Below are positions 34,343 to 43,046 of a stretch of 64,000 nucleotides of DNA, piece after piece. The notes under the pieces were generated by a model, which had not been told where the DNA came from, made no database searches, and saw only the letters and a program-made list of their open reading frames with translations. A program made the translations under genes and the position numbers. The stretch's first letter is position 1, and the number at the start of each line of letters is the position of its first letter. This DNA is from Rhodocollybia butyracea (Eukaryota > Basidiomycota > Agaricomycetes > Agaricales > Omphalotaceae): NCBI GenBank assembly GCA_015501585.1, contig JADNRY010000028.1, positions 186,001 to 250,000 of the forward strand. Direction: 5' to 3'.

Positions 34343-35710
34343 CAAGCTGTAAATCGTCGAGTCTGGGGTGTGTAATCCATTTCGGGTGACTGGCGACTTG
34401 GAGAAGCTGATCCATTTTGTCTTACTGCCAGAATTTGATAAACGCAGGTAGGCTCAGAAGACAGCGTCGAATGATGTTTGGGTGACCTCTACCTCGGATG
34501 GCTGCAAGATGATCTTCAGGAAGGGTCACCAGAGTAAGATATCAATTTGGTTGGGAAAAAGTTCCTGCGCATCGGGGTTTTTGATAAGGTAGGCATTTGC
34601 TGTGGTCTTTCTTTGAGCCCAGATAGGACCCTCACAATCCCTTTTCTTTCTTTATGTATGCCCTGACCATTTGCATGTATGTAGCCTTCGAGTTTGTCCT
34701 TGATAGAATCCCAAGCTAAAAGAAAACACAGATAAGCGGAGAGTTGAGACGGGGTAGCAAGAATAATTAATCCGCACTGGTCTCTGCGAGTGATCTGGGG
34801 CATGCGGAATTCCAAACGAACGACATTATCCACATTTTCATCCGTCAAGAAGTCGATTTCCTCGGCATATCCCATTTGCAGAGTTTGGCTTTAATCCTGT
34901 AAATGATACATTGTCAGGATACCCAGATGTCAGTAACCAAATTCAACTCACATGCGCTGCCTATCATCTCAAATTTGCTGCAGCTTCTTTGCCCTTTTGC
35001 TAGCCAGTCCATGAGCCCATTCTTTGCATTCCGGTGCGTGCTGGAGAAAAAGTGCGTGATTATGAGTTGAAGCTATGCAAAGTAGCATGTAACTCACCTC
35101 AACCCTTTTTATGAGCTCATTGCGAACTCCTCCCAGTCCTCCTGATGCAATTACCACTCTTCCTCGAAGCATTTATGCTCAGCCGTCATTGATCTACAAG
35201 TAACTGCTTTCAGTAATCACCGAGCGTAATTCAAAATACTCTGCGTCAAATCCTGCAGCAGCCAAGATATTGTTGTTCAGTCCGGTCTTCACAGCATCGA
35301 AGATAGCAACATGCTCAAGGCTAACAAATGTGTATCAGACGAAACAGAAACAAAAGTCATTGGAACATACCATATGAAATTTTTGCACATCTGGTACATA
35401 GAGATACCCAGCTTATATTCTGAATGTTTGATGCGGCACAGTTCTGGAGTTTGTGAGGTTAGATTACAGAGAATTCAACGTGAAGACGGCGTACATGGCA
35501 AATAGTTTGAATGCTGCCAGAATGATACTCTTGAGGGACTCGAGGATGCTCAGAACGATGTGAGCCATGGACTGGCTGCTTGGGTATTGTGGTAAAAGAG
35601 CTAACAGGCCAAACTTGAGTAGATCGACGGTGGGTTTCAGATGCCTTGAGTTATCACATGAGAAGAACTGAGAAGGGCTAACGGAAGCGAGCAATGCATG
35701 CAAGTGCCCA
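34343..35710 (-). pseudogene. F-box gene remnant, copy E
   Basis: Homologous to 43940-45250 of the full copy. It has the segment at 34343-34500 (plus-strand AGCTGTAAATCGTCGA and AATCCATTTCGGGTG), the region coding MGYAEEIDFLTDENVDNVV (34800-34875), the exon near 35000-35170 (ECKEWAHGLASKRAKKLQQI), and 5' pieces to about 35500. The 3' third is missing, since copy E joins the truncated membrane gene directly at 34342. The F-box itself is not found. Confidence 0.7.
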
Positions 35711-36059
35711 GCCTACTCCGTGATAAGATTAGCATAGGTGATGAAGCCAATATTGTGTGCTTCCGGCTTTCATCGCGTTCAAACCGCGACAATTTAACTG
35801 CCACAGTGACTCTTGCCCAGTAACAAACAAATGTTTGCTCAACAACACATTGTTTGTCTCAAACAAGACCTCTCCAACAGCTTCTCCCAAATTCTAGTCC
35901 TCCATGTTGGTCCCATTAACATGACGTTTTGACTAGACTTCCGCAAAGAGTTTTGTCCACTCACAAATTCGACAAGTGCAAGTAATACAAGCCATCTGAC
36001 ATGTGTGCAATTGTCATAAGAATATCTGGCAAGCTTGGACTACATTGTTGCAGGCCCTT

Positions 36060-36411
36060 CATCAGGAAAAGCCGTTTTTGCCTAGGTGACCCCAGAGTGG
36101 CCTAAAGCAAACTAGGTGACCTATGAATCCTATGGCACCCTAGGAATTTGGGCTCGTCCCTTGCCAGTCAAGGCTCTTGAGGATTCCCTAGGGTATCCTA
36201 GGCAAGCCTAGGTTTGCCCAGGTGTTCCCCAGGTGTTCCCCAGGAGCACCTGGGCAAACCTGGGCAAACCTAGGCTTGCCTAGGGAATCCTCAAGAGCCT
36301 TGACTGGCAAGGGATGAGCCCAAATTCCTAGGATGCCATAGGATTCATAGGTCACCTAGTTTGCTTCAGGCCACTCTGGGGTCACCTAGGCAAAAACGGC
36401 TTTTCCTGATG
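36060..36411. repeat. Near-perfect 352-bp palindrome (foldback MITE)
   Basis: Left arm from CATCAGGAAAAGCCGTTTTT and right arm ending AAAAACGGCTTTTCCTGATG are reverse complements over about 170 bases each. There are only a few mismatches and one 10-base insertion (near 36190 in the left arm). The centre is made of repeats of CAGGTGTTCCC and CCTAGG-containing words. Transcription from either side would give a long hairpin RNA. There is no coding potential and no clear target duplication at the very ends. Confidence 0.9.
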
Positions 36412-37048
36412 TTTTCAACTTCAACTTGGTATGTGCGATCTTGTCGCGTCGCTTTGCACGTCAAATACGATAGATAAGTGTCATTCAGCTCCTAGACTTG
36501 ATATTACTCACATTGGATAATAGGAAAATCCTTGTTCCTCTGAACAGAAAATTACAGTGGCACCAGGCGGTATCCCTCCATGGCAAAGTGTTTTTGCACT
36601 AGGTTAGTAACCTAACTTGCATTTCTGACAGAAAAGGTGTGATCAATGATTTCACGCAGGGGCATTCAACCACGGGGAACCTCGGGGAACACGTTCTGGC
36701 AAGTACCCCAAATATCTTATCTATGAACTGTGCCGCAATCTGAATTCTACCACTGTATGGCCATGACACAAAGTCCGGCTCTTCTTCTCTGTATTTTCAG
36801 TTCTCAATGAAAGCACGGCATGTATGTGATAGATGGATTAGATTAGATTATCTAGTTGTAGCTAGTTGTAGCCATCGTCCTTGACTTCTACCAACAGCAG
36901 CACCCGGACCACTATTGAAATTTATTTACAGTCAAAACAAACCTCACATAGTGGATGCAGGGGCCTTGTGCTTGGTAGGTAGGTCGGCATCAGGTCGGTA
37001 TGTCTGGTACACTGTACAAAAAATGAGATGAGATTTGTACGATTTATT
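36412..37048. other. Spacer left of the Tc1/mariner element
   Basis: AT-rich and without supported genes. It contains short local repeats (AGATTAGATTA at 36836, AGCTAGTTGTAGC at about 36857, and CGGGGAACCTCGGGGAAC near 36675). Confidence 0.35.
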
Positions 37049-37186
37049 TATAGTGCTTTTCAATAATAATGAAATCTGAAAAAAAAAAGAAAAAAAGTAT
37101 GAGGTCATTCATACACGTCAAGCGCTAAGCGCCTAGAGCGCATCACGATCAATCGCGTCCTTTCAGGTCCTTTCTTCTACACCGCC

Positions 37187-38528
37187 ATGAGTGACGACGG
37201 CAACGACAGCGACTTGGAGCAACTATGCAAGTCTTTTACATCCCTCCTATTGCTCTTACTAACAAAATTACAGCTCCTTCACAATACAACGATGGCGATG
37301 GCATCCGATACACACTTCATTTTCAACCTATCCACCAACCTCTGAAGCACGGAGAGAAGCGTCGCAAAAATGCGAAAAAACCGCCTGTAGTCCTTTGCGA
37401 AGTCTTCTACTGTTCCGAAGACAAATATATCACAGAGTTTCTCGATGAAATCATCAAACGAACCCATTCTCACTGCAACTCTCCTGTCAAATTGAAGCAT
37501 TTGGTTGTTCGCAATGAGCTTCGATTGAACTATACCGTCAACTGGAAATCCAAGAAGAAGAGTGGTGCTTTGAGTACGCTAGCTGGCTATCAAGATATGA
37601 TACGACAATGTGACATGTCTGGTGATATTACCTTGAACGTCTATGAGCATGAGGTGTGTCGTATATTCTAGCATGATTGTGTCTTGATTCTAATTGTCGT
37701 TGCTTTCCAGCCTCCATCAGATGAAGCTCCCGACGAATCAGAATCGGAAGAAGAAGAACAAACCACACGAAAAAAGAAGAAGAAGAAAAAGGTACATACT
37801 GTGCATATATGCTCGCAGTTGAATGATTTACTGACTGTTCTGCAGTCTAGTGAACCCTCGCCAGAACAGGTTCTGGAAAACCACTTTATTGAGACGCTTG
37901 AGAAGAAGTATGGCTCGTGCGATGATGACGATTGTAATCTTCCTCGATGCTTTGTCGCAGATGATGGAAATCATGCCAACCTCACTCCTCTTCATCTTCG
38001 GGTATGGGCTGGTGCATTAGTGCGTACTATTTGGCTATTATCATGTTCAAACGCTCATGTACATCTTAGGCTTCAAATCTTCCTGGTTCCACTGCCACTA
38101 TTCAACTCCCTCCGAAAATCTACCCATTCGTACAGTCTGGCCATACACAGGACATCGATGATGTTCTGCGCCTTGCAGGTCGCCGCGCAGCACAGCTTCA
38201 GCAGCCACAAGCCTCAAATATCACATTTAGCCTTGCGGGTTTGGCCGATATCATCCGTGCTCCTCTTCAGCCTGTTATTAATCCTGGAAATACCTCGACA
38301 TCGTCTCCTCCTCATCTTCTTCAGCCGAAGATGGCCCTCATGGATTTTTGTGACAAGTACAACCTCTCGGGCGACATCTTCGATAAACTCTTTGGTGCCG
38401 ATATCACTGGACCACATGCTCTGTGCTACATCACAACCAATGAGCTGGAGAGTGTAGTGAAGCTCACGCTAGGTGAACGTTGTGACGTGATGGATGCCTT
38501 GGATCGCTTCAAGAGGAACATGGACTAA
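37187..38528 (+). CDS. Passenger gene of the Tc1/mariner element, SAM-like C-terminus
   Basis: Five exons (37187-37226, 37274-37653, 37711-37791, 37846-38001, 38070-38528) give 371 residues. The first intron needs a GC donor (GCAAGT) to keep frame. The protein begins MSDDGNDSDLEQL and has a conserved-looking first domain (IRYTLHFQPIH, VVLCEVFYCSEDKYI). An acidic-then-lysine tract (SESEEEEQ, then poly-K) follows. Next is a Cys/Asp block (YGSCDDDDCNLPRCF). The C-terminus (about residues 305-370) looks like a SAM-type helical bundle: MDFCDKYNLSGDIFDKLF, then LESVVKLTLGERCDVMDALD. I do not know the function. The lysine tract could be a nuclear signal. Because it lies inside the terminal repeats and faces the transposase, it travels with the element. 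It could regulate transposition or be captured cargo. Confidence 0.75.
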
Positions 38529-38799
38529 TTTCAGTAAATACCCATCATCGCCACTTGTTCTCACTTGTATTTGTGTTCTCGCATGTTCGTTTCATTCTCG
38601 TTTGTATTCGTATTCTTGCATGTTCATTCATTCACTTTCTATTGCTTGTTACAATCATTCGAACTCTCGCTTTTACATTATGCTTATTGACACTCTCACT
38701 TTCACATTACAAGTAACACTATCGATACGCTACGAGAATACAACATGATTCCAATTTTTCTGCTCAGTACAAGTTCCCAGAAATACATAGTAAAGTATT

Positions 38800-39872
38800 C
38801 TACAGGTAACCACAGTGTCGCCAAAAGCCCCAGGTCATCGTCTCTGTTACCACACCACACGCAGCATAAAGTTCAAAGAATATTTGATCGTCATCGAAAC
38901 AGTGTAAACCTTCTCGACGCAGGTGGGCCTTGATCACATGGAATGCTAACTCTATGGGTTGATAGTCGGGTGAGTACGGAGGCAAATATATAATGCGACA
39001 ACCTACAGAGAGTCAGAAATGTGATACAGAATGAGTTGCAATATAGCATACCAAATTCTGCCACCACATCTGTCACCTCTGGCGAGTGATGAATGCGGGC
39101 ATTGTCAATGAGGATAACACTACGTGGAGCTGGATAACGATTCATTGTTGGAAGCTACATTCACAATGTCAGATGGGAAATTGAGAAAAAAACAACCACG
39201 TACGAGATCATGCCGCAGGAACTGAAGAAACAGATCATTCGTGAAAGATCCCTCAACGACTTGTGCTGCAATAATTCCCTTGTCCAATGCTAATGCAGCC
39301 AGCATTGACAGTCGACGCTTTCGGACAAAAGGTGCTTGAACTTCGACAGCCTGTCCCTTTGATGATCGTCCCCAAATCCGAGTATAAGTTCTGTCGTCTT
39401 TGGAGACTTCGTCAACAGACACAAGGTACTCAGGAGGATATTCTGAGACAGCTCGAAGAAACGCAGCACGTTTTGCAGGGGAACGTTCACGAGCTATCTT
39501 CTGTATGCGCTTGACACTCAAGCCTGCCCGTTCAAAGACCCGATGAATGGTTGGAATACTAATGTCAAGGTAGCGATGATATCGAAGGAGTCTTTGGTAT
39601 TCATCCAAAAATTTTACTGGAGAGTGGCGTGCCAATGAAAGAAGGTATGCTGCATCAATTTCGGAGTAAATGTGAGGCCGTCCTCTGCCCAAAGCCTTTG
39701 ATTTGGAAACATTTCCGGTCAAGCGATGTTGGCGTCGAGCACGGTAAAGTGTAAGGTAAGAAAAGTCACAGATTTCAAGGATTTCGTCTAAAGCAAGTGG
39801 AATATTTGGATCGCGGTCACAGAGGCGGAGAGCAATGCGTTTTGCGTCGTCCGAGATTCGACGATTGACCAT
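38800..39872 (-). CDS. Tc1/mariner-type transposase, DD34E
   Basis: Three exons (39872-39204, 39154-39052, 39002-38800) join in frame to 324 residues. The N-terminal half has helix-turn-helix segments for binding the terminal repeats ([40 protein letters not shown]). The DDE_3 catalytic domain follows: first Asp in [11 protein letters not shown], second in [13 protein letters not shown], and Glu in [12 protein letters not shown]. There are 34 residues between the second Asp and the Glu after splicing, the Tc1 spacing. Cut-and-paste transposition into TA is the known activity. All catalytic residues are present. The start at 39872 precedes a normal N-terminus ([15 protein letters not shown]). 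Confidence 0.9.
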
Positions 39873-39987
39873 GGTGGTCAAACAAGAGGCAGGAAGCGCT
39901 GGCGCCTCTTGTCCCGTCACATATGACCTCATACGTTTTTTTTTTTTTTTCAGATTTCATTATTATTGAAAAGTACAATAAGGGCTA

Positions 39988-40528
39988 GTCCTGCCAATTT
40001 TTCAGGGCGAAATTTTCGGGTATCAAAATATTTTAAGCCGGCGCTACAAGGCGCTACGATCATATGATGGCGTAATGCAATCACCCTTTGTCACCTTTTG
40101 TCACGTAGAGAATTCCACATGATGAGGGATGTCCTTCCAGAAGTACCATTACCATTGTAAAGGGCACAGAAGAGCCAAAAATGAAGAGATCATCTACTTA
40201 TGTCACAGCCATTCTTTTGTACTATACATTCCCCTAGTATTGGCCCCATATGTCCCTCCTCATGTGTACAACCTTAATATGCCCTGAAGGACACAGATGA
40301 CAGTGAAAACTGATACATAGGCATCTTGATCACATTCACACTGAGCTTATAGTTCAAAACAAGCAAAACAAGTGGAAAGAGGATGAAAACCGCCACAGAC
40401 GAGCACTAATTACGGTTGGTCACATACAGTCACTCGTTACTGTAATATCATGTGTTCCGTTCCGGGCGCTCCGCTCATCCGAAATATTTTGACATCCGAA
40501 AATTTCGCCCTGAAAAATTGGCAGTAAA
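39988..40528. repeat. MITE with 44-bp terminal inverted repeats
   Basis: The left end CTGCCAATTTTTCAGGGCGA continues as AATTTTCGG and CAAAATATTT. The right end repeats this on the opposite strand with two or three differences. The outermost bases (TAGTCCTGCC left, TATTTACTGCC right) suggest a TA target, as for mariner-type elements, but the exact ends are not certain. The interior of about 450 bp has no gene. It starts only about ten bases from the right end of the Tc1/mariner element, whose terminal repeats are different. Confidence 0.7.
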
Positions 40529-40599
40529 TACTGCAAAAGCATCCGCAACTATACCTAAAATATCCAGTCATCTGGGAAGACGCTACTTATCAGATCTAT

Positions 40600-40805
40600 T
40601 CAACCCCACAATCTATTCAACCCCACCTCCTATCTATCCAACTCACCATCATGCATCAATGCCTAATCAATGCCTAATGTTTCGTCTAATGCACTTCTTT
40701 AGCCTTGAGGATATTTCTATATTCAACGTTGTGAATACCCGGCCAGTGAACAACGATATCTTGGCTGCTGTACCCATTGAGAAAGGGTTCCACAGAGCTG
40801 GATAG
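40600..40805 (+). pseudogene. Scrambled fragments of the membrane/F-box module
   Basis: A short stretch at 40634-40656 (CTATCCAACTCACCATCATGC) matches the start of exon 2 of the membrane-protein family. Directly after it, at 40730-40790, the plus strand reads FNVVNTRPVNNDILAAVP. This corresponds to the F-box gene exon FDAVKTQLNEDILTAVAF, which in all other copies is on the minus strand. So this is a rearranged remnant with an inversion. Confidence 0.5.
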
Positions 40806-40807
40806 GA

Positions 40808-42205
40808 TTAATACACTGGATTATTACACTGTAATGTAACCGCGTGAAAGCGCTCAGACAGCTCGCCATCTCGAACGGCATATGACATCCGTTCATACAG
40901 ATTCTTCAGCCAGTCGAAATAGCGTCCTGGTCTGGTCCTGGTCATAGTAGAGCTTATTCCAGAGTCGGTGCTGATTAGTTGACAGGAAGGCATTAGTAGT
41001 GGTAGTAGTAGTGGTAGAAATGTCCACGAAAACAATGAAAAGTGTTTCTCCTTTACCCTTGTCTCCGAGTCGGTGCCCGCAAAAACAAAGACATTGTTGT
41101 TTGCCCTATGATTCTCGCGGAATTCATTCTGCAATGGTGGGATACTAATACTACTTGCGGTTTCAAGTTCTGCGGCGTCGGACAGCTTCATATGAATGAT
41201 CAGTGATGTTAGGAACTTCAAAATACAGCTTTCAAGACCAATATTTAATTAGGAATATTCACTCGACCAACTGCAGCGCAGAAGGCCCTGGAGAGATCTA
41301 AAGAACTTGGACTAAACTCTGAAGATGTTCGCAAGGACCTTACATCACGATGGAGCGTTTGACATTCGGTAAAAGCATACTGTTTCGATGATTTGTATCC
41401 CACTTCGATTACCTTAGTACCTATACTAATTAAATCATAAGCCGTTGTGGATCGGATATGACCATTGTTCTTGACAGAAATCAGAAGAGCACAAATGAAT
41501 CAGTCACTAAAGAGGACTGGGAATGCTCTACACCTACACCCTATCCTTTCACCAGTTGTCTTGCTTGCATAGAAATTATCGAGCAAGATGGCGCGGCATC
41601 ACTTGGACGAGTTGGATTGCAGGGATCCTTAAGTCCTTGACCACAACCAAGGTATGCCGTGTTTTGTACATGTGCGCCTTTCGACCGACAATCAACATCT
41701 TTTGTCTGACGGCAGTCAGCCCGAAGACCATCGTGCTTGTGCCGCACCATGGGAGCTTCGGCAGCCCCGGTGTTCAGATCTTGGACCATGCCGAGTAACC
41801 CACTTCCTTCCTTCCTGGTCGTCATTACCAGGTCATTACGCGCGTAGGCTTTGCAAATGCAGTAAGCAACTCGTCGGAGTTTTGGCTCAGGTAACATATG
41901 CATTTTATATTATTTATATGTACATGCTTCGTGTATGCCTTGGCCATCCTCGAGCCCAATTTTGGTTTGTATAATCAGGTACTATAATACTGGCCTCCAG
42001 TGGCTGCCAATCAATGTTAATTAATATGTGTCGCTTGTCCTTTTGTCCTTGAAAAAACACAAAACCTTAAAGTTATGTAAAGACTTATGCAAAGAGCTGT
42101 AACAGGAAAATAATATTTCATCATCACCGCTCTGACTCCTGAGCGCTGAGCTTTTTAAACTGGTTCCAATCATGTCTCCCAAAGTCGAGAAATCTGGGAC
42201 ATACC
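40808..42205. other. Spacer, nothing firmly recognised
   Basis: A minus-strand open frame at 40808-41221 (137 codons) and a plus-strand stretch at about 41245-41360 (TRPTAAQKALERSKELGLNS) look coding-like, but I recognise neither and they lack continuation. An upstream ATG at 42171 opens a frame overlapping the start of the next gene, as in copies A and C. Confidence 0.3.
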
Positions 42206-42762
42206 ATGAATCTTCGCGTTTACGTCGCTCTCTTGGTCCCATCCATGCTTACTACTATCTTGCCAGACGTCCTTGAACCTCTTTCCCCTGGCATAGCCTT
42301 TCTCAAAGTGGTATGGATTCCTGCCTCGCTCTACATCTCATTTCGGTTGCTCTGTCGCGTAATCAAGCAAATACCGATGGAGCAGCTACTCCCCCTCAGT
42401 GACCCCGGATTAGAGCGACGCACCCCAGAGCGTCTAGAACATTACATTATACTAATTACTTACTGTCATGCCTGGTTACTGCTGGGTCGTCTATTGGATG
42501 GTGAGCATCTTGTCCGAGCCGACTCACATTTTTGTCTTTATTGATCTAAATCTCAGTTATTCACCCGGTTGGATTTCTTCAAGTCGCGGTCATGATGGCA
42601 TACTACACCTCAGTAACGACCGTTGCTTTTGGGAAATGCCTTTTGATTGCTGGGATCGACCAAAGTTATTGGGGACACTTCTTCAACCTGTACATTCTCA
42701 ATGAGCTCCTTCTACGCATCTTCATGCGTGTAAGCGCAAAGTTCATTACTCTTTTTAGTTGA
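42206..42762 (+). CDS. Small multi-helix membrane protein, family copy F
   Basis: Exons 42206-42500 and 42557-42762 give 166 residues. It starts MNLRVYVALLVPSMLTTILP and keeps every family landmark: VWIPASLYISFRLLCRVI, RRTPERLEHYIILITYCHAW, AFGKCLLIAGIDQSYWGHFF and the ending ITLFS. It is a few residues shorter in the second helix region and has one more residue in the last helix (YYTSVTTV). The frame is open throughout. It lies next to the most complete F-box copy, so 42.2-45.7 kb probably shows the original two-gene module best. Confidence 0.75.
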
Positions 42763-43046
42763 GATTTGAGAGGACAGTTCAGTTCGTTACTTTCCTTTAA
42801 GTTCCATACATGACATTGACCAAGGTTTTTAGCTACTGGATCGTGCGGACTTGGGGTGGACGTATATCACCACTGCTAATCCTTATCGCATCTGACCTTT
42901 CGTCGCTGCTCTTTCCTGTTAATATTATGCAATGTGGATGTTTTCTATATTCAAGTACATATGTGCAATGTACATATCTGAACGCGCTCAGCGTTAATGT
43001 AACGTGTTTTTGTACTAAATTAGGCAACGACATGTAGTAGTACGAT

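Larger units (their letters stand above)
37051..39978. mobile_element. Tc1/mariner DD34E element carrying a second gene
   Basis: The 2928-bp element is bounded by inverted repeats of about 55 bp. Left end: TAGTGCTTTTCAATAATAAT. Right end on the opposite strand: TTGTACTTTTCAATAATAAT. Both continue as GAAATCTG, a poly-A tract and GTATGAGGTCAT. TA lies immediately outside each end (37049-37050 and 39979-39980), the target duplication of this superfamily. Inside are two convergent genes, a plus-strand gene of unknown function (37187-38528) and a minus-strand transposase (38800-39872). Both have intact splice patterns, so the element may be active. Confidence 0.85.

Noticed and set aside
36060..36411. 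Considered as a microRNA-like or riboswitch gene
   Set aside because: The arms are far too long and perfect, and the ends behave like a foldback element. No conserved structured RNA family is recognisable.
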